Source: Notospermus geniculatus
Lineage: Eukaryota > Nemertea > Pilidiophora > Heteronemertea > Lineidae
Assembly: GCA_002633025.1 (NCBI GenBank)
Contig: NMRB01001281.1
Location: forward strand, 43,245 to 107,244
DNA: 64,000 nt
Direction of reading: 5' to 3'
Made by a program: the position numbers and the translations under genes. The notes beneath the pieces were generated by a model. It had not been told where the DNA came from. It did not search any database and was given only the letters and a program-made list of their open reading frames with translations. This document shows, piece after piece, positions 47,620 through 58,601 of this stretch; the stretch's first letter is position 1, and each line of letters begins with the position of its first letter.

Positions 47620-48770
47620 CCAGGGGCCATATGCATAAAACTTCCTTAAGTTAAGTGTAAAACTTACCCTTAAAATCTAAGGATTTCACTTTACCAAGTG
47701 CCATACTTAAGGTGTATGCATAAAACAAACTAAGGGCATACTCAGCTAAGGGCAACCCTTAACTAAAGTATTTCCAGGAATTGTGCTGTCAGCCAATGAA
47801 ATTTCAGTATTCAAGGGTTTTCCCAGATTTCTTGAGTGTTATACTTAAGGAAGGTTTCTCAAATGTAGGCTGCATGTACATGAACATGACTGCAGGCAAT
47901 GCTGTAATGCACATTTTAGTATGTTAGGAACTGTGTAAAATATGAAATAGAAATCGGGTTTCTAAGGTGAAAGACATTGCTTCCTACCAGATTCGAACCC
48001 ACAGACCCTCGCATGAGGCATCAATGGCCAGCACTAAGGGGCAGCACGCCTTAAACCACTAGGCCAAATCCCCATCTTCAAAAAGATGGTTCAATGGCCC
48101 GTGTTTAAACGAGGCGTCAGTCCAAACAATCTCCGAACCCAAACAGTTTTATGTTATACAAGGGGTCATATATAAAGGAGATACAAGTGTAGAATATGAA
48201 ATAGAAATCGGAACTGTGTAAAGTGGCTATTAACGGTGGAAAACAAAAAAGATTTTATTTTATTCTATTAACGGTGGAAAACAAAAAAGCTCAGTCTTTT
48301 CTAGAGTTTCAGATTGTAAAGTTCCACTTGAAAAAGACCCCGGTTTGGGTCGAAAATTCGTGAATTCTGGAGATTGACTTCTTGTTTATTATCGAAAACA
48401 AAAAAGAGGTTACCAAATTGGTAGGGCAGAAAGAGGATACATGGTCTGTCAAATAAAAATCCTTGGCACAGTTCAATGTTATCCCACCCTAGCCTAGCAC
48501 ATAATTTCCCCGGCCTATTTGGCTAGCATGCATTAAAAACAGCATGGATAGCATATTCCAACCTGTTCCTGCCACAACTGTGAAGTTAAGGAGTCCGTTA
48601 AGGGAACTGTGACCACACTTAGAGTTAAGGGTGATTTTGAGGCTTTCACTATTCCAAAGTAGCTTTTTGCAGCTCCCTTAAGTTAAGATTTCCACTTTAG
48701 TGATGATTTGAGGGAATCACTTGGGATTTTCGTACTTAAGTAGTTTTAATGCATATGGCCCCAGGGCCCA
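47620..48770. repeat. GCCATATGCATAAAACTTCC element, copy 1, with insertions
   Basis: Starts GGGGCCATATGCATAAAAC and ends in complementary sequence near 48745-48767 (TAATGCATATGGCCCC). The block to 47926 is repeated at 48772-49105. Two later insertions sit inside: a SINE at 47940-48209 and a small unit at about 48280-48405 bounded by AAAACAAAAAAG. Confidence 0.75.
47940..48209 (-). mobile_element. tRNA-derived SINE with 13-bp target duplication
   Basis: GGAACTGTGTAAA occurs at 47927-47939 and 48210-48222. The insert begins and ends with ATATGAAATAGAAATC. On the minus strand at 48073-47980 is a class II-like tRNA head: A box TGGCCTAGTGG, long variable region, B box GGTTCGAATC. The paralogous repeat copy at about 49090-49110 reads straight across the site without it. 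The repeated terminal 17 bases may reflect a dimer or a prior insertion. Confidence 0.8.
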
Positions 48771-48771
48771 G

Positions 48772-49282
48772 GGGCAATATGCATAAAACTTCCTTAAATT
48801 AAGTGTAAAACTTAAATTAAGTGTAAAACTTACCCTTAAAGTCTAAGGATTTCACTTTACCAAGTGCCATACTTAAGGTGTATGCGTAAAACCAACTAAG
48901 GGCATACTCAGCTAAGGGCAACCCTTAACTAAAGTATTTCCAGGAATTGTGGTGTCAGCCAATGAAATTTCAGTATTCAAGGGGTTTCCCAGATTTATTG
49001 AGTGTTATCCTTAAGGAAGGTTTCTCAAATGTAGGCTGCATGTACATGGACACGACTGCAGGCAATGCTGTAATGCACATTTTAGTACGTTAGGAAGTGT
49101 GGAAAGTGGCTATTTGAGGTGGAAAACAAAAAAGAGGTTACCAAATTGGTAGGACAGAAAGAGGATACATGGTCTGTCAAATCAAAATCTTTGGCACAGT
49201 TCAATGTTATCCCACCCTAGCCTAGCACATAATTTCCCCGGCCTATTTGGCTGGCATGCATTAAAAAACAGCATGGATAGCA
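48772..49282. repeat. GCCATATGCATAAAACTTCC element, copy 2
   Basis: Same order as copy 1 without its two insertions. A 24-base segment (AAATTAAGTGTAAAACTT) is doubled near 48800. Ends against a half copy of the GGGCCCAGTTTCACAAAG family at 49283-49345. Confidence 0.75.
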
Positions 49283-49712
49283 TACCGGTCACATGATGAC
49301 TTAAGTCAAACTTTAGACTTAAGTTTCTTTGTGAAACTGGGCCCAGGTTCCGCTGGTTCCGTTGTTTCCGATGGTTCCGCTAATTCGACATGGCCGTTTG
49401 CACACCATTTGAATGTTAAAGTAACACGTCTTGTACATTTATAGAGTTTCCGGTACAGTTCCCCTTTAAGAGACAATTGTGACTTAACGTGCAACTTTCA
49501 CGCTTGGGGACAGGCAGATTTGGAATCAGCACCCTCGAATTAGCTTATTAGGGTAGAAACAAAGTTGTCCCCAAAAGTTGTCACGAAACTTCATTTCTAG
49601 CCACTATACAGATTTCAGCTCACGGCCTGATCTTGTGCTGATGCCAGGTCGCACTACCATTGCCTACGCCACGATGGAACAGTCGGCATGAAGTGAAGAA
49701 AACTGTGGTAGG

Positions 49713-50361
49713 TTAAGCCAAGCGTACATCGGCCTTGCGACTAGCAACTGAACGCAACAGTCGCTATCGATGTAAACATTCCACGCACATTGGTTATGAC
49801 ATGTCATTGCGGCAACAAGTGGCACAATATAGTCTTCAATCTGGAGCGCGCACATCAGACAGGCAATGAAACTGAATGCTACATGGAAATTGTCGATGTC
49901 TTCCAATCGGACCACTCGGGAGACATGTGATCAACATTCACATGACCAGGGGCCGGTTGCACAAAGAATCTTAAGTCTAAGAAAAAACTTAAGTCTGAAA
50001 TGAAGTCATCTGATTTGCTGAAACCTGGTCACATGATGACTTAAGTCCAACTTTAGACTTAAGATTCTTTGTGAAACTGGGCCCAGGTCTGCTCCACAAA
50101 TGAGGAAATTCATGCATTGCCAGCGCGCGTACATCAGAAGCGACTAAAGACGACTAGAAGCGACAGTTGGCAACGAGTAGAACATGTGCAATTGCCTGGA
50201 ACTAGCGGCAACTGTCGGCAATAGCGTTGCTGGTGCGCGTACAGCGGCCTGCTTGAGCATCTGATCAGTTGCTGCTGGTTCCAGGTAGTTGCTAACCGTT
50301 GCCGGAAACGCCATTGCCGGTAGTTGCTTCCAGTCGCAAGGCCGATGTACGCTAGGCTTTA
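49713..50361. mobile_element. Palindromic element (about 650 bp) with nested MITE
   Basis: GTACATCGGCCTTGCGACT near the left end is mirrored at 50328-50351, arms about 45 bases with a few mismatches. The inner words CAACTG/GCAACT and TGCGCG recur. A complete GGGCCCAGTTTCACAAAG-family MITE (49950-50084) sits inside. Confidence 0.75.
49950..50084. mobile_element. Palindromic MITE, GGGCCCAGTTTCACAAAG family, short copy
   Basis: GGCCGGTTGCACAAAGAATC pairs with GATTCTTTGTGAAACTGGGC. Total about 135 bases. Same ends as 44370-45138. Confidence 0.85.
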
Positions 50362-50396
50362 CAAAAGTGAAAATGTGTTGCGCTCATTGTGGAACA

Positions 50397-52020
50397 GGGA
50401 CCAGATTTACGAAAGTCTCGTTAAATGTTAGCGATGCGAGGGCTTTGCGGAAGCTTTGCGAGTGCGATAACTTAGCGATTGTTGGTATTTGCGGAAGCTT
50501 CGCAATGACTGCGCCAACCTTTCGCTATTATATAGTTATCGCGCCGTTTGCGAAGGATCGCAAGCTGTTATTTTCTGGCCTTCATACAGCGTGTACAGAG
50601 AACATAATCACCAGTTATGTAATCCTTTTAAGTTTGGATGGTGCACGAAGATTCCGCATTGTCACGAATTACGAATCTCGAAACGATTTCAGCAAGTTGA
50701 TGACGTTACGTCATGACTCGGTTTCTTCGTCTAAATCCCTGGTGATCCGATCTTCGGCCTTGTCAACGATGTGACAACCTCTCTAACAGCACGTCATTAC
50801 CTTTTAAGGTAATGCCAGAAATATCTGTTTTAAAAAACAGATATTTCTGGCATTAGTCCACCGCTAAAGTGTGCCAGGTATACACAATTATCACCCGTGT
50901 GCTCAGAAAAGCCCCCAAATATATTTCGCGTAAATGAAAATTAGTAATTCGTTTATCGTACATTAGGGACTTTCCGCAACGCTTCCTCATTACGATTTAC
51001 TAATATGCTTTGATTATGACGTCATCACTTTGACGTATGACGTTGCGTCGTTTTTCTGACGTCGTGTAAATTCGTTTCGTCTTGACGAGGATGGCTGTAG
51101 GTCTTTGTAGGTACGAATAACGAATTGGTAACTTTCACTTACAAGAAATTTTTTCTTGGGCCTGTCTCAGTATAGAGGTGACAATTGGATATACCTGGCG
51201 TACTTTTGCAGTGGAATAAATGCTTGAAATGTCAGTGTGAGGTATGAAGTGGTGTGAAATGGAGGTTGTCAGATCGTTCACACGGCCGAAAGTAGGACCA
51301 CCACCGATTCTAGACGAATAAACAGTGTGATGACGTACGGCATGAACGTCCTGAAATCGTTTCGTCATTCGTACTTCGTGACGATGCAGAACCTCCCTAT
51401 TAACAGTAATCCTCGTCAAGATGCAACGAATTTGCACGACGTCACGAAAGAGACGCAATGTCTTACGTCAAAGTAATGACGTCATAGTCGAAACGGATTC
51501 GTATTTTGTTATTCGGAGATGTTGCGGAACCTCCCTATCGCCTATAAATGTATTGGCGATTCGAGTTCACCCTGAATTAAATCCAATACTTCCAAAATCA
51601 CATGTAGCGGCATCCTATACCTTTTGGATTAACTTTAAGTCAGTAAATGTCTCTAATGGAGTAAATCGGTTCAGGGACACCCTCTCACGACGTAAATTCC
51701 GCCGCAGTTCCTCTTCGACAGCCAGCAGTAACGTCATGATGTTAGTCTCGCACGGTTTAGCGAGACCTCCAGACCTCCCGCTAAAATTGTGGTTTTAGCG
51801 AACCGTTTGCGCAGGCTTGGCGCGATCGCAAAGATAGCGAGGCGTTCGTAAATATGACGCCACATTTGTGCGAACTATTGCGAGGAAATAGCGAATTCGC
51901 TAAATTTAGCGTTGTGCTTGCGAATTTTTGCGATGCGCGGCCGTCGTAAATACGACATTTTCCTTTGCGAGGTCTTTGCGGGTACGCTAATTTAGCGAGG
52001 CTTTCGTAAATCTGGCCCCA
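50397..52020. mobile_element. Long foldback (about 1.6 kb)
   Basis: GACCAGATTTACGAAAGTC at 50399 pairs with the right end at 52019. Further matched blocks nest on the same axis: 50636-50785 with 51263-51400 (TCGAAACGATTTCAG / CTGAAATCGTTTCGTC). A perfect short hairpin (GCCAGAAATATCTGTTTT and complement) is at 50812-50855. Interior frames are not recognised. Words like GCGAGG and TTTGCGA recur near both ends. Confidence 0.75.
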
Positions 52021-52290
52021 GGTCACATCTGCACGCAGGGAATCGTATCTCGAGTCGGGTCGACTACAAATGGATTAACCCATTGGAATTGCACAGACGT
52101 TGAACACGTTCGACTCTAGTGACACAGGATCGTAGTGATGGGCAACTTGATGTCAATACCCATTGCAGGTGAGACGCAACTGCAGTCATGTCACACCTAT
52201 CAACGACTGATTTGTTCAGATGCAAAGTGATCCGGAAATTCGGTCACTGCCTGTTTTGTGCCATTGCAAGGTCGATCTGACATGAGCATT

Positions 52291-52539
52291 AAGCTAGGAA
52301 TCCACCTGTGATTTTCAACCTGATTTTGCTTTGCGACTTGCTTTGCAACTGGGTTTTGTTACAACCGGACACTTAGTGGCCTTAGAGGACTATAGCTAGA
52401 TGTGACTTCCACCAATGGCAAAGAAGTGATCAATTTCAGGTCGGTGACCGGTATCAGTTCCTTGCGATCGTATTCAATCGCAGGTAGCAGGTTGCAAAGC
52501 AAGTCGCAATGCAGAAAATCAGTAGTGGATTCCTAGCTT
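52291..52539. mobile_element. Palindromic MITE (249 bp)
   Basis: AAGCTAGGAATCCACCTGTG is mirrored at the right with few mismatches; inner arm TTGCGACTTGCTTTGCAAC. Unique interior. Confidence 0.8.
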
Positions 52540-52721
52540 TAGGCACGAGATCATCCTGATGACTGCTGCACCGCCAAACGTCTTCCCTTGCTACGACTCG
52601 AGAGCACGTCACACAGACCGGTGATCACTACTCATGACTCTTTATCTGATACATCATTATTGCAGATCAACATCAGCCATAGTATTCTGCTCTCAGTAAA
52701 CATGATGGAATGCAGAATTAC

Positions 52722-53023
52722 ATCACAATTTTGGCTCCCGAAGCCGCCGCTAGGGCTAGAAGGCTTCGGCTATGACTGCCATTTTATTGCTGATGTCATT
52801 GTCGGAGTCCATTTTCCCGTAAAATTTCTTTTTCCCCCGATCTAAAAAACGGTGATGATGTTGAGCTTTTGTTACAGATTTGCTACGGGTACCCCATTCT
52901 AAAAATAACCTGTGATGTCAACAAAATGATCTACAAATAGATCCGCAACGAGTTTTTGTCGCAAAGATGACAGCCGGAGCCGAAGCCTTCTAGGCGTAGT
53001 GGTGGCTTGGGGAACCAAAATGT
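52722..53023. mobile_element. Imperfect palindromic element, TTTTGGCTCCCGAAGCC ends
   Basis: The left CCCGAAGCC...GAAGGCTTCGGCT block pairs with AGCCGAAGCCTTC...CTTGGGGAACCAAAA at the right. End style is close to 25626-25739 and 58117-58222. Confidence 0.65.
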
Positions 53024-53620
53024 TACATCACTTACCTTTTTTCCACATCTGGAGTATATATGACCAGTATACATGTATTTGTCATTTTCGTCATTAAAAA
53101 TTCTTGCATCCAAACTGCTGAGTTTGCAAATCATTAAGTCTGCGATATACTTTATAGCCATACAGGATGATAGTGTAATGCATTTCAAACAACATTTAAA
53201 CTTTGATAATGGGTGAAAGATACCCAAGTTAGTTCTATTTATAGAAACCTCGTCGAGGAGTGTGAAGAATGTTGATCGTGCTGCCATCTATTGGGAGACA
53301 AATATCAATGCAACGAATGCAGCTAACAATTATGCTGATGGCAAAAATGACTGAATATCGCTACAAAATCAGTTAAAGTGTGATCAGTTGAAGGACAAGC
53401 TTTAAAGGGACTCTAGAGGCAGCTTGCTATTGGACTACTAACAGTACTGCCACTATACAATAGGTGGTCTAGTAATCATAAACTTATGAATTGTGGATCA
53501 AATGTTGACATTGATGAAATTTTACTTCAAAAATGATGCCCGAGTTGGATCCTCATCCCACCAAGTCTGTGTTAGTAATCATATCAATATGTACTAAAAA
53601 GCTGCTTCTAGAGGCCCTTT
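53024..53620. other. Intergenic, no gene seen
   Basis: A 118-codon minus-strand frame (52931-53287) overlaps the element before it and has no recognised similarity. Confidence 0.4.
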
Positions 53621-53835
53621 GAGCCTGCCGCACACGGGAGCTTTCTGCTGAGCAAAACTTTATTCGAGACCGTTTGCTCAGCAGACAGCTCGCGTGTGCA
53701 ATGAGTTCGGTGAGTTTTCTGCCTCGCGAGGTAGAAAACTCACTGAAATTACGCGCACACGCGAGCTGTCTGCTGAGCAAACGGTCTCGGATAACTTTTT
53801 GCTCAGCAGATAATAGCTCCTGTGTGCAGCAGGCT
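53621..53835. mobile_element. Palindromic MITE (215 bp)
   Basis: GCCTGCCGCACACGGGAGCT at the left pairs with the right end. Long near-perfect inner arms contain CGGTCTC and GTTTGCTCAGCAGACAGCTC. The centre is TGCCTCGCGAGGTAG. Confidence 0.85.
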
Positions 53836-54929
53836 TTAGTGTACTCAGTAGTATACGATAGGGCTATTACTTCAATTGACCCTACTCCTGCTGTCAAAGC
53901 TTAAAGGCGAAATATTCGACGTGCCCACAGTTTTATCACAGACGCATCCATTGAATGCTCCTTGACATGAATCGTTGATCATTGTGTGGTCAAAAGCGAT
54001 GTAGTCAAAGTGCAACCATGCAGGATCATAACCATGGACTACACACCGCAAATCACTCCAAGAGGTAGGGGTACGGATTCAGGAGGAGACACATGCCCCA
54101 TCTATTTTTTGTAGAGCAGCATTTTTAGAATCGTTTCCCACCTGACGGCAAGAGTGGAGACGAATCTGTTATATTGGCCTGCGGGTATCAACTGATCGAC
54201 GCACTCTCGCCCCAGGCAGTGCCCACGTAGCATTGTGCCATATAATGGAATACGCGAAATACCTGGGAAATAGGTCAGTGCATACTTGCAGTGATAAATG
54301 CGTGATTTACTGTGACTCTGCAAGGTGCGATGCCATGAAAGAATAATCGTTATTTAGAAGACTTAATGACCAGTCGAAACACGTATTTCACTGGCTGCTA
54401 TTGTTCGACGATCAGGGAAAACGTTTGGTCCAAAGGTAGTGCTGCGAGTGAAACATTTGCGTCGAGGTTACTGTATGGCACGCCATTTCACCGATGCGCA
54501 AAAACGTTTTCATCTCGCAAGAAAATGCCGATTTTGAGGCATCTGCAGTTGTAATGAGTCCAAAGTCTAATATTTCCTTGGTCAAAATCCTTCGCCGATT
54601 CATTAATAAACACATTTTGTCACCAGCAACTTCCCGCCATCAGCCCAGCAGACCGCATGGTCAGCAGCGGAAAATCAATAAATTCTTAATGGTGACGTCA
54701 TGTGCGAACGCAGCGCCGTAGTCATTGCATGTGGCGGTACTAAGAACTAAATATTTGGACAGTTTGTGGCCTTGGTTTCTGGGCATGAAGAATGCATTGA
54801 CTTTTTATCTCGGAGAAGAAATTGCTTGGCCATTTTACTAAATCATAATCCCAGCCCTTGGCTTACTCCATGTGAATAGGCACCGCTGGTTGTTGAATTT
54901 AAGGTCCAATCTGGGAGATTACCACCCTC
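53836..54929. other. Intergenic, no gene seen
   Basis: No recognised coding sequence. Ends in CCCTCT, the left target copy of the large foldback. Confidence 0.4.
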
Positions 54930-56640
54930 TTATGGCAAGCGGATTGTCCAGTTATTCAAAAAACCTATATTTTTGCACTAAAACCTAGTTTTTTGCTCAT
55001 AAAACTTACTTTTTGTGGAGAAAATATAGGTTTTTTGACAAAAACTAAGTTTTTTGAGCAAAAAACCTAGTTTTTGTGATAAAACTTATATTTTTACAAT
55101 AAAACCTGGTTTTTTGCAATAAAACTAAGTTTTTTGCGATAAAATATAGGTTTTTCAATCATCAGCATAAAACTTAGTTTTTTGTACAAAAATATTAGTT
55201 TTTCGTCAATAACTGGACAAACAGCCAAAAACCTACATTTATGCTTAAAAAACCTGGTTTTATACAAAAACTTAGTTTTTCTTCAATAAAACCTGTATTT
55301 TTGTAGAAAATATAGGTTTCTTGAATTACTGGACAAACGGCGTACAAAAACCTAGTTTTTGTCAGGAAACTTACATTTTCTACCTCGTCCCATGTGTACG
55401 ATTTCGCTGTAATATTGGGACGAGGATAGGAAACCTCGGCCCCACATGGTACTTAATGCTTTCACCCACCATTGACTTGGATGTTCGTAGTGGAAGCACG
55501 CCGAACTGCGCATTGGTATGTATGGGCGGTTATTTCCGCAAAAAATCAGTGTCAGGCTTTTCATTTTAGCACATAATTCCTATGTAGACAGCGCACAAGT
55601 AGCGTGAAATATCTTCAAAAGCAAGATTCATGACAGCGTAATTTATATGTTGCGAGAGAAACTGTACACAACTCGCGAAAGAACCAAGTTTAGGATCCAA
55701 GTTTCGCATCCAAGTTTAAGATAACAATTTCTCACTTGTCCGCTAGATGGCGCAACAGTTGAACCAGCCGAGGCCTTATGTACACTGTAGACAACCCTCG
55801 GCCAATGGTAGCCTACCCAACACTCATTATGTTAATGATTAGGCCTCCAATATGATAATAGAATCAGCTGAAGCGCCATCTAGCAAGCGATTGAGAAATT
55901 GTTATCTTAAACTTGGATGCGAAACTTGGATCCTAAACTTGGTTCTTTCGCGAGTTCTGTCGCAACATATATAAATTACGCGGTCTGCATATAAAACTTC
56001 GGATAAACAAAATAAATTTTGCTTTTGAAGATGCTTCCCGCTACTTGTGCGCTCTCTGCATAGAATTTCTGTGCTAAGAATGAAAAACCTGACACTGATT
56101 TTCTGCGGAAATAACCGCCCATAGGTATGCGCATGGGGACGGGTATTTTACCAACCTCGTACCGACGAAATCATCTTGGTCAGTGGGACCGAGGTTTAAA
56201 AAGGTAGGTTTCTGACAAAAACTAGGTTTTTATCAAAAACCTACTTTTTATGGCATAAAACTTAGTTTTAGTCAAAAAACTTGGTTTTTTGACTGATAAA
56301 CTTAGTTTTATGGAATAACTGGACATTTCAGTGCAGAAACTTACATTTTTGTCGATAAAATGGGGGTTGTTTGGCATAAAACCAGGTTTTTTGTCATAAA
56401 ATATAGGTTTTTTACAAAAACTAAGTTTTTTGACAAAAACCTATATTTTATGAAGCAAAAAACTAAGTTTATTTCTATAAAACATGGTTTTAGACAAAAA
56501 CTAGGTTTTTTGCTCAAAAAACTTAGTTTTTGTCAAAAAACCTATATTTTCTCCACAAAAACTAAGTTTTATGAGCAAAAAACTAGGTTTTAGTACAAAA
56601 ATATAGGTTTTTTGAATAACTGGACAATCCGCTTGCCATA
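54930..56640. mobile_element. 1.7-kb foldback with arrays of near-palindromes spaced about 20 bp
   Basis: Left end TATGGCAAGCGGATTGTCCA pairs with the right end at 56640. CCCTCT lies directly outside both ends (54924-54929 and 56641-56646), a 6-bp target duplication. Each arm is about 430 bases of mini-palindromes such as AAAACCTAGTTTT, AAAATATAGGTTTT and AAAACTAAGTTTT, spaced 19-21 bases by changing 4-6-base linkers. The inner arms (about 55560-55780 and 55870-56110) are a second near-perfect inverted repeat containing GGATCCAAGTTTCGC. The apex is at about 55790-55850. No recognised protein. Confidence 0.85.
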
Positions 56641-57617
56641 CCCTCTACATGCCGAGGCTGTTGCTGGTATGGGAAGGATTGATCTCTCCATGCTGTTTAT
56701 TTGGCATGGATTCTTGTTCAGGTCCAATTTAAGGCACTTTCCCATTAACTAGACCGCCGATAGGCACCGAAAGCGCTGTCGGAGTTTGTGTGCGGTCGCC
56801 CCAGTTGAGCCAAGATATATGTTTGGTATCGAACTGAAGCTAATGAAGTGTAGGTTTGAACTGACCTATTTCCGTGACCATGTGACCGACTTCAAGACCA
56901 GGTGTAGGTTGAGAGAAGGTATAGCCATGTTGGGTATCATACTAACGCTAAGATGGGTACGTTTGAACTGACCTGCTGACCGACTGCTATGGCCTACTAA
57001 GGTACTTAAAGCAATCGGGGTTGAGGAAGTCATATTTGGTATCCAACTCGGTTTGGACTGACCTACTGCAATGATCTAGATCTCCTCACTGCAGTTGGAG
57101 ACACATAGCAGAGAGATCTCTAGCGCTAGCCAGATCTCGTTTGATTTACCAAGTGGTGTTCAACCCCTTTCAATCCAGTGGATCAATTCGATACCGTATC
57201 TATCTTGATGCTGGTACTCCAAGTGATATTAAAAGGTGAAATATTCGTACTTGTCTCACTTTTCCCCTGTTTCAACCTTTGAGTTGCCAGGTAATAGTCA
57301 GCTGAGCGCAAGGCCCATGGGCCTCTTGTTGTCCCACACTCCCTACTCTTTAGCCCCAAACCTATTTTGCCGCTGTGCATGCCATTTCATAACTTCCAAA
57401 TGGAGACGAATCTGCGCCATCACATGATGGTTCTAGTTTTTCTTACCTTTTCACAAAATGTTGTTCAGCCTTGGCTGAAGCCAGAGTTGGGGCGATCCCG
57501 ACATGAGCGCAGCTTAAGCCAGGCTTATTTTTCATCGCGTGTTGCACACACAGGTTGGGCTTCACACACAAGCCAAGCTTAAGCCTGTCCTAAATAAACC
57601 TGGCAGTGGGGTGGTTA
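56641..57617. other. Intergenic, no gene seen
   Basis: A loose repeat of 'tttgaactgacctatt'-like words recurs at 56858, 56960 and 57050. A weak inverted element around 57460-57590 involves GGCTTAAGC words. Confidence 0.4.
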
Positions 57618-58075
57618 AGGCCGGGTTTACATAGAGCCACACGAAACACGATTACTCGACACGGTACGTTGACATACGCGTGTGTTGATGAACTGGCAAT
57701 GGATTTTCAAATATGCCGTTTACATTGGTCCATACGCATGTAGTTACGTTGAGAGTGGAGTATATACACGTTTTGAAGAGAACGAACATGCTCGTTCTTT
57801 CAGGCGTGTGCTGACTTCGTGGAAAGATCTTGCGTTGTTTCAAAGTACGGAGATGGGCATTTTAGGATGTTTCCTCATCAAATATCACATGTTTTCTAAT
57901 GCATCACGAAATGCATGAGACTGAATGAAAATAATGCCAAAATTCGAAACACCGCGTGTCAAATGACCAAGACAGAAAGAAGGCCTATGTAAACCGCCGT
58001 GTTGGCGTGTCGTAATATCTACGCGTACCGTAGCGTGTCTTCCGTGTATCGACACGCTCTATGTAAACCCGGCCT
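57618..58075. mobile_element. Palindromic element, GGCCGGGTTTACAT family
   Basis: AAGGCCGGGTTTACATAGAG is mirrored at 58055-58075. The inner arms hold ACACGATTACTCGACACGG-like words. A long form of the 23384-23517 family (458 versus 134 bases). First of four elements stacked end to end. Confidence 0.8.
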
Positions 58076-58076
58076 A

Positions 58077-58330
58077 AAGCAAGGTTCATTGGCACACGGA
58101 ATTGGTCCGGTTCAGGACCCATGTTCCCGAAGCCATCGTTAGGTTAACGATGTCGTTAAAACTGGGAAAATGCATAGCGTAACGACATCGTTAACCTAAC
58201 GACGGCTTCGGGAACATGGATCCAGGTCCGTAAAAAATCTATCAAATGGACTTCAGCGTTGTCGTATCCGGAAGACTAGGGGCAAACGGACTGGAAACGG
58301 ATCGGATCCGTGTGCCAATGAACCTTGCTT
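58077..58330. mobile_element. Palindromic element with nested MITE
   Basis: AAGCAAGGTTCATTGGCACA is mirrored at the right. At 58117-58222 is a complete nested MITE whose ends are CCATGTTCCCGAAGCC and complement, with AACGATGTCGTTA arms. Confidence 0.85.
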
Positions 58331-58459
58331 AAGGCTTCCCTTACATATTCGGTATACGAAAAGGCCGGTTAACAAAGGCATTCCGAGGATTCACCACCGT
58401 GAAGCCATATTGTAAACCGGCCTTTTCGTATACTGAATACTTCTATGTAAGGGAAACCT
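58331..58459. mobile_element. Palindromic MITE (129 bp)
   Basis: AAGGCTTCCCTTACATATTC is mirrored with few mismatches; inner arm TATACGAAAAGGCCGGTT. Shares its left edge with the end of the preceding element. Confidence 0.85.
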
Positions 58460-58461
58460 AA

Positions 58462-58601
58462 GGGTGGGTATACACTACACGCGATTCGCCCAACGCATGC
58501 GATGGTTCTTTGTTATTTCATGCCGCAATGCCTACCAAACAAAAGCGATTCGCGTGCGATTCCAAATCGCTTTGCGAATCGCTTCTAGTGTGCACCCACC
58601 C
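58462..58601. mobile_element. Palindromic MITE, GGGTGGGTATACACTAC family copy 2
   Basis: Better-preserved copy of 25975-26109. TAA lies on both sides (CCTAAGGGTGGG and ACCCTAAGC), a 3-bp duplication as for PIF/Harbinger elements. Confidence 0.88.

Noticed and set aside
54950-55320. CRISPR-like look of regularly spaced palindromes
   Set aside because: Repeats are only 13-16 bases with 4-6-base linkers, differ from each other, and sit in an animal genome inside a foldback element.
56360-56593. 77-codon Lys/Phe-rich frame
   Set aside because: Translation of the AAAACTAAGTTTT palindrome array, not a gene.
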